Notes under the pieces: model-generated | Seen by the model: the letters and a program-made list of their open reading frames with translations, nothing else | Told to the model about the DNA's origin: nothing | Database searches by the model: none | Assembly (NCBI GenBank): GCA_017792445.1 | Contig: CP051232.1 | Coordinates: 1,054,001 to 1,118,000, forward strand | Reading direction: 5' to 3' | Length of the DNA stretch: 64,000 nt | Origin: Maritimibacter sp. | GTDB taxonomy: Bacteria; Pseudomonadota; Alphaproteobacteria; Rhodobacterales; Rhodobacteraceae | Made by a program: the position numbers and the translations under genes | Part shown: positions 1-8,018 of the stretch, in pieces | How positions within the stretch are numbered: the first letter of the stretch is position 1 | Layout: each line of letters begins with the position of its first letter

Positions 1-363
1 ATAGTCGACCTGCAGCGTCTGCAGGATCGGCCCCGGATCGGCCAGCCCCGTTGTCTCGATCACCACGCGCTCGAAGTCCAGTTCGCCGCGGTCACGCCGA
101 CCGATGAGGCTGGACATCGTGCGCGCAAGGTCGCCCCGCACCGAGCAGCAAAGGCAGCCCGACTGCATCAGCACGATCTCTTCGCTGGTCGTCTCTATCA
201 GGTCGTGATCAAGCCCGGCCTCGCCGAACTCGTTCACGATCACCGCGATCTTGCCGGCCGACGCATCGGCCAGCACGGCGTTCAGCAGCGTTGTCTTGCC
301 GGCACCGAGAAAGCCGGTCAGCAGGGTGACCGGGACCCTCATGTCGTTGAAGTCCATGCTCAT
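1..363 (-). CDS. CobW/COG0523 family metal-chaperone GTPase (5' part, runs off the left edge)
   Basis: First 121 codons of a G3E-family P-loop GTPase; the 3' end lies outside the window. Seen: Walker A in GFLGAGKTTLL near residue 16, an NEFGEAG stretch after strand 2, and the family's metal-binding GCLCCSV (CxCC) motif near residue 70, followed by an ETTGLADP segment. COG0523 proteins are nucleotide-dependent metal insertases or chaperones; the subgroup linked to Zur is thought to hand zinc to client proteins when zinc is scarce. It starts 36 bases after znuA and is probably the last gene of the zur-znu operon, which supports a zinc rather than cobalt role. The ATG at 363 gives MSMDFND; a second ATG lies two codons on. 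Exact subfamily cannot be set without the C-terminus. Confidence 0.88.
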   Translation of the reverse strand, partial: MSMDFNDMRVPVTLLTGFLGAGKTTLLNAVLADASAGKIAVIVNEFGEAGLDHDLIETTSEEIVLMQSGCLCCSVRGDLARTMSSLIGRRDRGELDFERVVIETTGLADPGPILQTLQVDY

Positions 364-399
364 TTTTCCGTTCTCCGGTCGGTCACCCCGCGACTGGGC

Positions 400-1506
400 T
401 CAGTGGCCCAGCGCCTCGGCCAGCGTGTTCGCGTTGTATCGCATCATGTCCAGATAGGTCGGCGCCGGGCCATCGGCTTCCGACAGCGCGCCCGGATACA
501 GCGTACCGCCAATCGTGGCGCCTGTCTCGCTTGCGATCTGCTCCAGCAGCCGTCCGTCCGAGATGTTTTCGAGGAACACGGCCGAAATGCCTTCCTCGCG
601 GATGCGCTCGATCAGCCCGGCAACGTCCTGAGCCGAGGCTTCGGATTCCGTGCTAAGGCCCTGCGGCGAAAGGAAGGTCAGGCCATAGTCGCGTCCGAAG
701 TACTGGAAGGCGTCATGCGACGTGACAACCGTCCGGTGGTCTTCCGGCAGGGCCGCGACGATGTCGTGGATCTCGGCATCCAGCGCTTCGATCTCGGCGA
801 CGTAGGCGGCGCGGTTTTCATAGAAGGTCGCCGCGTTTTCGGGGTCTGCCTTCGCCAGCGCGGCGGTGATGTTGTCCACGTAGATCACCGCGTTGTCGAG
901 ACTTTGCCAAGCATGCGGATCGAAGGCACCGTGGTGGTGATGGTCATGGCCCTCGCTTTCGGCATGCTCCTCATGCTCGTGGTCGTGATCCTCGCCCTCG
1001 GCATGTTCGTCATGGTCGTGCTCGTGGTCCTCGCCCTCGGCATGCTCCTCATGCTCGTGGTCGTGATCCTCGCCCTCGGCATGCTCCTCATGCTCGTGGT
1101 CGTGGTCCTCGCCCTCGGCATGTTCATCATGGTCGTGATGGTCGTCGTCGAACGGAATCGCGTCGATCCCGTCGGTGGCCACCACCCGCACGCCCGAGAA
1201 ATCCGAAGCCTCGGTCAGCCGGTCAAGCCAACCCTCGAACTCCAGACCGTTGACCACAAGGATCTCGGCCTCGCTGACCGCGCGGGCGGCCTGCGGTGTG
1301 GGCTGATAGACGTGGGTATCGCCGTTCGGGCCGACAAGCGTGGTTACCTCGACATGATCGCCACCGATACGCTCGACCATGTCGCCGAGGATCGAGAAGG
1401 TCGCGACCACGCGTTTCGGCGTATCCGCCAGCGCAGCGCCGGGGATCGCCAGAGACAGGGTGAGGATGGCGGTAGCAGACTTGAGAAGTGTTCTGCGCGT
1501 GGTCAT
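400..1506 (-). CDS. znuA: Zinc ABC transporter periplasmic binding protein, ZnuA-like
   Basis: Cluster A-I solute-binding protein (368 aa) that captures Zn(II) in the periplasm and delivers it to ZnuB/ZnuC. A Sec or Tat-like leader (MTTRR, hydrophobic core, AALA cleavage near residue 27) is followed by the metal-site segments THVYQPTP (His about 65), DPHAW and SHDAFQYFG. Between the first and second ligand lies a very long His/Asp/Glu loop made of five 13-residue repeats (residues 128-192) ending in HDHHHH; such a loop is characteristic of ZnuA and usually shorter. The C-terminal TYLDMMRYN segment resembles the AztC/ZnuA branch found in Paracoccus. The start follows a purine-rich site and lies 11 bases beyond the permease stop. 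The call is supported by zur and znuBC in the same operon. Confidence 0.93.
   Translation of the reverse strand: MTTRRTLLKSATAILTLSLAIPGAALADTPKRVVATFSILGDMVERIGGDHVEVTTLVGPNGDTHVYQPTPQAARAVSEAEILVVNGLEFEGWLDRLTEASDFSGVRVVATDGIDAIPFDDDHHDHDEHAEGEDHDHEHEEHAEGEDHDHEHEEHAEGEDHEHDHDEHAEGEDHDHEHEEHAESEGHDHHHHGAFDPHAWQSLDNAVIYVDNITAALAKADPENAATFYENRAAYVAEIEALDAEIHDIVAALPEDHRTVVTSHDAFQYFGRDYGLTFLSPQGLSTESEASAQDVAGLIERIREEGISAVFLENISDGRLLEQIASETGATIGGTLYPGALSEADGPAPTYLDMMRYNANTLAEALGH
931..1125. repeat. Five in-frame 39-bp tandem repeats coding the His-rich loop of ZnuA
   Basis: Five head-to-tail 39-base units inside znuA, each coding 13 residues of the form EHAEGEDHDHEHE. Units 1, 2 and 4 are alike at protein level, unit 3 carries EHDHD at its end, and the last drifts to EHAESEGHDHHHH. 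Being a multiple of three, copy number can change without breaking the frame, so loop length may vary between strains. Confidence 0.9.
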
Positions 1507-1517
1507 GGAGTTTCCTT

Positions 1518-2387
1518 TCAGACTTCGAAATGGCGTCGCGGCAGGGCTTGCGCGACAAGCCCGCCCACCGGACCGAACACCAGCGACACGGCATAGAAGA
1601 TGCCGGCCACGAGAATGATCGCGGGCCCGGAGGGAAGGCTGTAGTGATAGGACAGAAGCAGTCCGCTGACGCTGGACAGCATGGCGATGGCAACCGCACC
1701 GGCGATCATGCCGCCGATGCCCGCGGCCCAGAACCGGGCGGCGGCCGCAGGCAGGATCATGATGCCCACGGCCATCAGCGTTCCCAGCGCATGGAAGCCG
1801 CCGACAAGGTTCATCACCACCAGCGCAAGAAAGGTGAAGTGGGTCACCGCGCTGAGACTGCTGACCGAGCGCAGGAACTGCGGGTCGGCACATTCCAGTA
1901 CCAGCGGCCGGAACAACAGCGCCAGCGTCAGCACCGACAGGCTGGCGATCGAGCACAGCAGCGTCAGCGCGGCGTTGTCCAGCGCCAGAACGGTGCCGAA
2001 CAGCACGTGCATCAGATCGACGTTGCTGCCGCGTGTCGAGACGATCAGCACGCCCAGCGCCAGCGAGATCAGGTAGAAGGCAGCAAGGCTCGCGTCTTCG
2101 CGCAGCGCGGTCACACGGGTGACGAACCCCGAAAGCAACGCGACCGCCATCCCGGCGATCAGCCCGCCGATGGTCATCGCGCCCAGCGACAACCCCGCCA
2201 CAAGATAGCCCACCGCGGCGCCGGGCAGGATGGCATGCGCCATCGCGTCGCCGGTCAGGCTCATCCGCCGCAGCATCAGGAACACGCCCACGGGCGTCGC
2301 GCCCACGGAAATGGCAACGCAGCCCAGCAGCGCCCGACGCATGAAACCGAAGTCAGCGAAGGGTTGGATCACAGCATCCCAGATCAT
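1518..2387 (-). CDS. znuB: Zinc ABC transporter permease, ZnuB-like
   Basis: Integral membrane permease of the ABC-3 family (289 aa, about eight hydrophobic segments) that forms the channel for zinc import with ZnuC. Typical features: MRRALLGC near the N-terminus, RRMSLTGDAMAHAILPGAAVGYL (the conserved coupling region of metal permeases), and the glycine-rich C-terminal helices ending RRHFEV. The ATG at 2387 overlaps the znuC stop as ATGA, indicating translational coupling; 11 bases separate it from znuA. Length is normal for the family. Family assignment is firm; zinc specificity is inferred from the zur neighbour. Confidence 0.92.
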   Translation of the reverse strand: MIWDAVIQPFADFGFMRRALLGCVAISVGATPVGVFLMLRRMSLTGDAMAHAILPGAAVGYLVAGLSLGAMTIGGLIAGMAVALLSGFVTRVTALREDASLAAFYLISLALGVLIVSTRGSNVDLMHVLFGTVLALDNAALTLLCSIASLSVLTLALLFRPLVLECADPQFLRSVSSLSAVTHFTFLALVVMNLVGGFHALGTLMAVGIMILPAAAARFWAAGIGGMIAGAVAIAMLSSVSGLLLSYHYSLPSGPAIILVAGIFYAVSLVFGPVGGLVAQALPRRHFEV

Positions 2388-3124
2388 GCGGCACTGCGTC
2401 CGCAGACGTGGGGCGGTCCGGCGCAGGCTTCGCACATCTGCCGGGCGCGAAACTGGTTCTCGGCCGTCAGCACCTTTTCGGTCGGCCCGTGGGCGACCAG
2501 TTCCCGCGCAAGCATCATCGTGCGCGGGAAATGCGCCCGGACCGTATCGAAGTCATGCAGGACGGCAAGCACCGTGCGGCCCTCGCCATGCCAGCGGCGA
2601 ACGACGCCAAGCAGGTCGGCCATGGTGCGGGCGTCGATGGCCGTGAAGGGTTCGTCCAGCAGCACCAGTTGCGCGTCTTGCAAAAGAAGCCGCGCAAACA
2701 GCGCCCGCTGCATCTGTCCGCCCGACAAGGCCCCGATGGCGCGCCGCTCGAAGCCCTCCAGACCGACCGCCTGAATGGCGGCGGCGATCCGGTCGCGGTG
2801 GCGTGGCCTCAGCCCCCGAAACGGTCCTGTCTCGCGCCACAGTCCCATTGCGACAAGGTCCACAACGGTCAACGGAAAGCTTCGGTCGATTTCCGACTGC
2901 TGCGGCAGATAGGCGATGTCCTCGCGGCGCAGCGATCCGAACGAGACCTTGCCGTCCAGCGGCGCAAGCGCGCCGGTCACGCCTTTCAGAAGCGTCGACT
3001 TGCCGGCGCCATTGGGGCCGACGATGGCGGTCAGGCTGCCTTCGGCGATCTCTGCCTGAAGGTGATGCACCGCCGGATGCCGGTCGTAACCCAGCGTCAG
3101 ATCCTGAAACACAAGCGCCGGCAT
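2384..3124 (-). CDS. znuC: Zinc ABC transporter ATP-binding protein, ZnuC-like
   Basis: Cytoplasmic ATPase (246 aa) energising ZnuB. Seen: Walker A GPNGAGKST near residue 38, Q-loop YLPQQSEID, signature ALSGGQMQRALFARL, Walker B LVLLDEPF with FTAID, and H-loop LHDFD. The C-terminus ends in a Cys/His-containing tail (MCEACAGPPHVCG), a plausible metal-sensing or metal-binding extension seen in some ZnuC proteins. The start at 3124 shares its first base with the stop of the small upstream frame (TGATG), so translation is probably coupled. Longer in-frame starts exist but read through zur sequence in another frame and are rejected. Confidence 0.92.
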   Translation of the reverse strand: MPALVFQDLTLGYDRHPAVHHLQAEIAEGSLTAIVGPNGAGKSTLLKGVTGALAPLDGKVSFGSLRREDIAYLPQQSEIDRSFPLTVVDLVAMGLWRETGPFRGLRPRHRDRIAAAIQAVGLEGFERRAIGALSGGQMQRALFARLLLQDAQLVLLDEPFTAIDARTMADLLGVVRRWHGEGRTVLAVLHDFDTVRAHFPRTMMLARELVAHGPTEKVLTAENQFRARQMCEACAGPPHVCGRSAA

Positions 3125-3255
3125 CACAGGGCCCCCGGCGTCGCGGTCGCCCACAGGAAGGCCGCCCACAGCAAAGCGACCACAAGCGCCGCACCCGCAA
3201 GTCGGGGGCCCGCGCCAAGAAGCAGCAGGCGCAGCATAGAACCGTTGCTTTTCAT
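3124..3255 (-). CDS. 43-aa single-span membrane protein between zur and znuC
   Basis: Short frame MKSNGSMLRLLLLGAGP..., with one strongly hydrophobic segment (about residues 18-37, ALVVALLWAAFLWA) and a short polar N-terminus. No known domain recognised. Its ATG (3255) overlaps the zur stop as ATGA and its TGA overlaps the znuC start as TGATG, so it fills the zur-znuC gap exactly and is probably translated. It could be a small regulatory or stabilising subunit of ZnuBC, or only a coupling device that carries ribosomes from zur to znuC. Its size makes homology-based assignment weak; confidence rests on the double overlap. Confidence 0.6.
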   Translation of the reverse strand: MKSNGSMLRLLLLGAGPRLAGAALVVALLWAAFLWATATPGAL

Positions 3256-3653
3256 GCCGGCGCCTGCCCCGTCCCGCAGGAAGCGCAGGTTCCGTGTACC
3301 TCGATGACATGCCGCGTCGGAGCGAAACCGGATTTCCCGGCAATCCGGGTCAGCCGCTTCAGCAACTCTGGCGCAACGCTTTCCTCGACCGAGCCGCAGT
3401 CTCCGCAGATCGACAGGATCGCCGCGTGCTGATGCTGGTCGCACTTGCAGGCCATGTAGGCATTCAGCGACTCAAGCCGGTGGACCTTCCGCATCTCGCC
3501 CAGCGCGGACAGCGCACGATAAATGGTGGTCGGAGCGAGCTTGGGGTTGTCCCGGCGCAGTTCCGCAAGAACCTCGTAGGCGGAAACCGGACCACCGCGT
3601 CGCCGCAGTATCGCCAGCACATCCGCCTGCATCTTCTCACCCGCCCGGGCCAT
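3252..3653 (-). CDS. zur: Zinc uptake regulator Zur (Fur family repressor)
   Basis: Fur-family metalloregulator (133 aa). N-terminal winged helix (about residues 10-70, with APTTIYRALSALGEM as recognition-helix region) and a C-terminal dimerisation domain. It carries metal-site residues: CKCDQHQHAAIL, CGDCGSVEE (first CxxC) and CASCG near the end (second CxxC, structural zinc). The CxxC pairs and the znuCBA genes downstream make Zur the best subtype. The ATG at 3653 was chosen because the codons before it run into the operator region; an earlier in-frame ATG at 3728 would place the palindrome inside the gene. A palindromic operator 38 bases upstream suggests autoregulation of the whole operon. 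Confidence 0.92.
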   Translation of the reverse strand: MARAGEKMQADVLAILRRRGGPVSAYEVLAELRRDNPKLAPTTIYRALSALGEMRKVHRLESLNAYMACKCDQHQHAAILSICGDCGSVEESVAPELLKRLTRIAGKSGFAPTRHVIEVHGTCASCGTGQAPA

Positions 3654-3691
3654 CCGTCGTCTCCGCTCGTCGTTTGGCGGCACTGTAATGT

Positions 3692-3703
3692 ATGTTATAA
3701 CAT
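3692..3703. promoter_or_regulatory. Zur-like operator in front of zur-znu
   Basis: Perfect 12-base palindrome ATGTTATAACAT in an AT-rich island 38 bases upstream of zur, flanked by GTAATGT on the left and CACA on the right. It fits the GTTATAAC core known for Zur boxes in gram-negative bacteria. The same core recurs at 11893-11904. It may also act on the divergent gene starting at 3873. Confidence 0.75.
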
Positions 3704-3872
3704 CACACAACCCGCAGACTGATGCCAACTACACGAGGATGTGGCCATCGCGGGCTTATCCGGACGCCGTGTTCGCGGTATACTGAACGTTATTGCAAGG
3801 TGCGGCCGACGCAGATCCGGGTAAGACCGTGGTCCGGCCCATCACATCGACGCCGTTTTGAGGGCATAGGGG

Positions 3873-4961
3873 ATGTCAAAGACCAAAGCCATTTCAACGA
3901 AGGCCCGGTCACGGATGATCGCACGCTTCCTCAAGACCCTGTGCGCCGCCCTTCTGGTCGGCACGCTGGCCACGACAAACGCGGTGGCCTGCGCGTTCCA
4001 CAACTACATTCCCGATCCGACGCCGGTCGATCAGATGCTTGCCAGCCAAAGCATCGTGTTCGCCCGACCCGATCCAGGCAGCGGCGGCGAATTGCGGATC
4101 GTCCGCAGGCTGGCTGGCCCCGCGCTGACCGACCCGGCCCTGCCGGTCCCGGACGCCATGACGCGGGCACGGCTTCTTGCCAGCCCGGGCGACGCGCTGC
4201 TGATGGTCCGGGTTGCCGAAACCGAGCCGTGGTTCCGGGTGGCCTATGCGGACGCCGACTATCAAGAGGTGATCCAGCGCATCGTTCCGCAGCTTCCCGA
4301 GTGGTCGCGGGAGGGGGACGTGGGGCGGTTCCAGTTCTTCGCCGACCTTCTGGATCACCCCTCTGCGGAACTGCGGCGCTGGGCGTTGCTGGAACTCGAC
4401 CGCGCTGACTATTCCGTGCTGCGGGCGCTGGATCTTTCGCACACCGTTTCTCTTGCCGAAGTCGCTGCGGCCGACGACATGATGCGGCCGATCCTGATCC
4501 TGCTTGCGGGTCTGTCCGGCGACGTGGATGCCCAGCGCGTCATCGTCGATGAACTTGCGGCGAACGCGTCCCGCGACCTGCCGTATCTGGGCGCCTACGT
4601 CATCGCGCTGCTGGAGATGCAGGGCACGGATGCGGTCGGCCGGATCGAGACCACCTACCTGCGCGACACCGGCTTGCCGCTGGCAACGCGCGAAAAGATG
4701 CTGGGAGCTTTCGCGATCATCTCACGCGCCGGCGACCCCGAAACCGCCGCGACCGTGCGCATGACGACGTCGGCCGTGCTGGACGGCGAGCCGACGCTCG
4801 CCCCCGCCGTCGCCCGGCAGTTCGGGTTTCAGGGCGACTGGAGCCAGGCCGACGCGATGGCCAGGGCGGCGCGTGTTCACAAGTTCGAGGAGATCGCCGA
4901 CCTCTTCGCGGTCAACCAGTATGTCGCGCTCTCGTTGCAAATGGAAAACGCGTCGCAGTGA
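3873..4961 (+). CDS. Exported protein of unknown function, with helical-repeat character
   Basis: 362-aa protein of no recognised family. The N-terminus has a basic stretch and hydrophobic core ending TNAVA before CAFHNY, a plausible Sec signal peptide; if translation starts at the internal ATG at 3915 (MIARFLK) the signal is of classic length. The upstream ATG at 3873 has the better ribosome site (GAGGG, six bases) and is kept. The middle (about residues 150-330) reads as paired amphipathic helices (ELRRWALLELDRAD, AQRVIVDELAANASRD), reminiscent of HEAT-like repeats. It is divergent from zur, 169 bases from the Zur palindrome, and 34 bases before the DUF3299 gene, so a zinc-linked envelope role is possible but unproven. 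Confidence 0.7.
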   Translation: MSKTKAISTKARSRMIARFLKTLCAALLVGTLATTNAVACAFHNYIPDPTPVDQMLASQSIVFARPDPGSGGELRIVRRLAGPALTDPALPVPDAMTRARLLASPGDALLMVRVAETEPWFRVAYADADYQEVIQRIVPQLPEWSREGDVGRFQFFADLLDHPSAELRRWALLELDRADYSVLRALDLSHTVSLAEVAAADDMMRPILILLAGLSGDVDAQRVIVDELAANASRDLPYLGAYVIALLEMQGTDAVGRIETTYLRDTGLPLATREKMLGAFAIISRAGDPETAATVRMTTSAVLDGEPTLAPAVARQFGFQGDWSQADAMARAARVHKFEEIADLFAVNQYVALSLQMENASQ

Positions 4962-4995
4962 TCCGTCGGCTGCAAGACACAACAAGGACCGCGCC

Positions 4996-5505
4996 ATGAC
5001 CGTCACCCGCCGCAGGCTGATCGCCAGCCTGACCGCCCTGCCCTTCGTTCCGGCCGCCGGTCTTGCGGCTGGTGATGTCATCGATCTCACGTGGAAGGAT
5101 CTGATCCCCGAAGGCGAAGAGATCACCGGGCTCGATAGGCTTCGCGACCTTGGCGTGGTCCAGCACGAGCAGTTGTCGACCGGCTTCGTTCAGCCGGAAG
5201 CGGTCGGCGTCACCGACGCCTACGACGGTCGCATGGTCCGCCTGCCGGGGTTCATCGTTCCGCTTGATTTCGAGGCGACGGGGATCACCGCCTTCATCCT
5301 CGCGCCCTTCGTGGGAGCCTGCATCCACGTCCCGCCACCGCCCGCAAACCAACTTGTGTTCGTGACCACGGAAACACCCTATGAAAGCGCCGGCTTGTTC
5401 GAGGCGGTCTATGTAACCGGCATGTTCGGAGCGGCGGCCACGGGCACGCAGCTTGCCGAAGTCGGCTATGCGCTGACAGCGGAACGGATCGAACCCTACG
5501 ATTGA
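4996..5505 (+). CDS. DUF3299 family exported protein
   Basis: 169 aa. Twin-arginine-like start MTVTRRRLIASLTALPF with an AAGLAAG cleavage region, then a compact domain with MVRLPGFIVPLDFE and GACIHVPPPPANQ, the hallmark segment of DUF3299. Biochemical function is not known. DUF3299 genes occur beside zinc-responsive ABC transporter loci in some gammaproteobacteria (recalled, not searched), which fits its position next to zur. Probably cotranscribed with the preceding exported protein. Start chosen at 4996 after AAGGACC; longer frames overlap the upstream gene. Confidence 0.8.
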   Translation: MTVTRRRLIASLTALPFVPAAGLAAGDVIDLTWKDLIPEGEEITGLDRLRDLGVVQHEQLSTGFVQPEAVGVTDAYDGRMVRLPGFIVPLDFEATGITAFILAPFVGACIHVPPPPANQLVFVTTETPYESAGLFEAVYVTGMFGAAATGTQLAEVGYALTAERIEPYD

Positions 5506-5548
5506 AACCCCGGTCAGCGCCGCTTCTCCCACGACCGACGTTCTTGGC

Positions 5549-6310
5549 TTACGGGCGGCGCGCCACCAGCATGAAGCGGCCCCTGGCGAAGGACATAAGC
5601 GACAGTCGCTCGGCCCAGGTTCCGCGCGCAAGTTGCGCTCGGGTGACCCGGCCGATGGCATGGAATTCCGGCTGACTGAAACCGGCATCCAGCAGGCGCG
5701 GCGTCACATCGGCGGGCGCGAGGCTTTCGCGGAACGGCAGTTGTTCGAGGATCGAGGTGAAATCCGGCTTGTCGACCTCTACCTTCCGGCCAAGGCGCTG
5801 CGACAGATTTCGCAGGAAAAGCGCCAGACGATCGGGCTGCATCCAGTTCCCCTCGAACGCGACGACCGTGCCGCCGGGCTTCAGCACGCGACGCCATTCG
5901 GCAAAGGCGGCTTCGGGGTCGGTCAGGGTCCAAAGCAGGTTGCGGCAGATCACACCGTCGAAGCTGGCGTCAGGAAACATCAGCCGCTCGGCATCGCCTT
6001 CGGTGAAACGCACGCCCTGGTCGCCTTCGTGCTTCGCGCGGGCCAGTTCGACCATCCGCTCGGACAGATCCACCCCTGTCACCCGGCACCCTAGCCGCCG
6101 CAACAGACGCGAGACCTCGCCGGTCCCGCTGGCGGCGTCCAGTACGTCGCCCCCGACCAGACCCGGCGCATGGCGGCGGATCAACTGTTCGTAGGCCCTG
6201 AATTCACGCTCGGTGCGGATGCAGTGCCCGGGCGAAGCGTCGAACCCGTCGGCGCGGCTTGTCCAATAGGCCCGAACCTGTTCCTTGAGATCGAAGTTCT
6301 GGATCGTCAT
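5549..6310 (-). CDS. Class I SAM-dependent methyltransferase, last gene of operon A
   Basis: 253-aa methyltransferase of the UbiE/Methyltransf_11 type. Seen: motif I VLDAASGTGEVSRLL (about residues 55-69), motif II VTGVDLS with the acidic ribose ligand, motif III-like GDAERLMFPDASFDGVICRNLLWTL, then VLKPGGTVVAFE. Substrate unknown. The ATG at 6310 overlaps the EamA stop (ATGA), so it is the distal cistron of the ABC importer / exporter operon. In that setting it could methylate a small chelator made or imported by the system; that is inference. The 253-aa length is normal. A longer open frame continuing upstream is only the antisense shadow of the EamA gene. Confidence 0.85.
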   Translation of the reverse strand: MTIQNFDLKEQVRAYWTSRADGFDASPGHCIRTEREFRAYEQLIRRHAPGLVGGDVLDAASGTGEVSRLLRRLGCRVTGVDLSERMVELARAKHEGDQGVRFTEGDAERLMFPDASFDGVICRNLLWTLTDPEAAFAEWRRVLKPGGTVVAFEGNWMQPDRLALFLRNLSQRLGRKVEVDKPDFTSILEQLPFRESLAPADVTPRLLDAGFSQPEFHAIGRVTRAQLARGTWAERLSLMSFARGRFMLVARRP

Positions 6311-7218
6311 GCGGTCACACCTTTCCTCCGGCGGCCCTCCATGGCCGCGACCGCTGCGCCGCCCAGCAGCAGCGGCAGGGCAAGGAAGAAGATCGGCGAC
6401 AGCGGCAGGCCGAAGATCAGCAGGTCCGACAGCACGGCCCAGATCAGCGCCACGTATTCGAACGGCGCCAACCGCGACGCCTCGGCATAGCGGAAAGCCA
6501 GCGTCATCGCGATGTGGGCGAAGCCGCCCATGATCCCGGCCATGACAAGGAACAGAAGCGTCTGCATGGACGGCATGATCCAGCCGCCGGGAAGCGTCGC
6601 CAGCCCCGCCGCCGCCGAGGCGAGCGCGAAGTAGAAGGCGATGGCTCCCGGGCTTTCGCCGCTGCGGGCAAGGCTGCGGGTCATCGCCAGCGCCATCGCG
6701 GTCAGCACCGCCGTCGCCACGCCCAGCGCCAGCCCCGTAAGGCGCCGCGCGTCCGCCGGACCGCCGCCAAGCTCGGGCCAGACCAGCACCGCGACCCCGG
6801 CAAGACCAAGCGCGACGCCGACCACGCGGTAGACCGTCGCCCGCTCTCCCAGCAGCACCACGCCCGCCACGGCGGTCAGCACCGGCGACAGGTAGCCGAT
6901 CAGCGTCGCCTCGGCGACCGGCAGCCGGGCGATGGCCGCGAAGGAGGTGAACATCGCCGCCGCACCGAAGCCCGAACGCACCACGTGACCCCACGGTCTC
7001 TTGCTGCGCAGCCCGGCCGGGAACTCGCCGCGGATCCGCAGGAAGACAACCAGCGGGATCAGCGCGAATGCCGAGCGGAAGAAGACGATCTCGCCCAGCG
7101 GCACGTCCTCGCTCAGCGCCTTCACCATCACGACCATCCCTGCGAACAGGAACCCCGAAAACAGACGCAGCAGGATGCCGCGAAGCGGGATATCGGCAGG
7201 GGTATCAATTGCACTCAC
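6307..7218 (-). CDS. EamA/DMT-family exporter in operon A
   Basis: 303 aa, ten hydrophobic helices in two EamA halves (first about 14-145, second about 160-295). Recognisable DMT segments: VVFFRSAFALIPL, ATLIGYLSPVLTAVAGVVLLGE closing the first repeat, and RYAEASRLAPFEYVALIWA in the second. The family exports amino acids and small metabolites; an EamA protein (CntI) exports the metallophore pseudopaline in Pseudomonas. Here the gene overlaps the upstream permease gene by ATGA and the methyltransferase by ATGA, inside a metal-type importer operon, so export of a chelator that the importer recovers is an attractive hypothesis. Confidence 0.85.
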   Translation of the reverse strand: MSAIDTPADIPLRGILLRLFSGFLFAGMVVMVKALSEDVPLGEIVFFRSAFALIPLVVFLRIRGEFPAGLRSKRPWGHVVRSGFGAAAMFTSFAAIARLPVAEATLIGYLSPVLTAVAGVVLLGERATVYRVVGVALGLAGVAVLVWPELGGGPADARRLTGLALGVATAVLTAMALAMTRSLARSGESPGAIAFYFALASAAAGLATLPGGWIMPSMQTLLFLVMAGIMGGFAHIAMTLAFRYAEASRLAPFEYVALIWAVLSDLLIFGLPLSPIFFLALPLLLGGAAVAAMEGRRRKGVTA

Positions 7219-8018
7219 GCGGGTGCTTCCTTTTCGGTCAGGGCGTCGCGCAGCATGTCGCCGGCGATGTTGATGGCTAGGACGGACAGGACGACCGCCA
7301 TGCCGGGCCAGATCATCTGCAATGGGGTCGACCGGATGTGCACCCGGGCGTCAAGCAGCATCGTGCCCCACTCCGATGTCGGCGGCTGCACACCAAAGCC
7401 AAGGAAGCCCAGCGCCGAGATGCCAAGGATCGCGCGCGCCAGCATCCCGGTCCAGACCACCGTCAGCGACGGCACCAGCGCCGGAAGATAATGCCAGCGG
7501 GCAATGGCCGGGGCCGACAGACCGGCCAGCCGCGCCTGCACCACATGCCCGCGCGTCTCCAGCCCAAGGCCGATGCCGCGCGCCACGCGGGCATAGCGCA
7601 TCCAGCCGGTGACCGTCAGTGCGAAGATCAGGCTTCCCGTTCCCGCCCCCAGCACACCGGCGATCACCACGGCGGCGACAAGGTCGGGGAAGGCAAGGAA
7701 GATGTCGGTGACGCGCATCACGCCCCAGTCCGCCGTCCGCCCGCCCATCGCGGCGAGCAGACCGACAAGGCTTCCCGCGAGAAGACCGATGGTCGAGACA
7801 AGGAACGCCAGCCCCAGCGACCAGCGCGCGCCGTACAGCAGCCGCGACAGGATACAACGCCCCATCGCGTCGGTGCCCAGCGGGTACTGGCCACCCGGCG
7901 GGGCCAGCCGGTTCGGGATGTCGATGGCGATGGGCGAATTCGGCGCAACGAACGGGCCGAAGACTGCAAGCGCGGCCAGCACCGCCGCCACGCAAAGCAC
8001 GGGCCAGAGGTCACGCAT
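7215..8018 (-). CDS. Nickel/peptide-type ABC permease (NikC/DppC-like), operon A
   Basis: 267-aa inner-membrane permease of the BPD_transp_1 family. N-terminal single helix, then the DppC-type extracytoplasmic segment PLGTDAMGRCILSRLLYGAR, the EAA-like coupling loop in RGHVVQARLAGLSAPAI (about residues 165-185) and the terminal GFLGFGVQPPTSEWGTML hallmark. Pairs with the NikB-like permease, whose gene it overlaps by eight bases. The ATG at 8018 is chosen because the reading frame upstream lies inside that gene. Confidence 0.9.
   Translation of the reverse strand: MRDLWPVLCVAAVLAALAVFGPFVAPNSPIAIDIPNRLAPPGGQYPLGTDAMGRCILSRLLYGARWSLGLAFLVSTIGLLAGSLVGLLAAMGGRTADWGVMRVTDIFLAFPDLVAAVVIAGVLGAGTGSLIFALTVTGWMRYARVARGIGLGLETRGHVVQARLAGLSAPAIARWHYLPALVPSLTVVWTGMLARAILGISALGFLGFGVQPPTSEWGTMLLDARVHIRSTPLQMIWPGMAVVLSVLAINIAGDMLRDALTEKEAPA

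Noticed and set aside
205-1596. Long + strand open frame opposite znuA
   Set aside because: Lies antisense to a gene with clear ZnuA motifs; the Val/Leu-rich stretch is the complement of the His/Asp repeats. No domain of its own.
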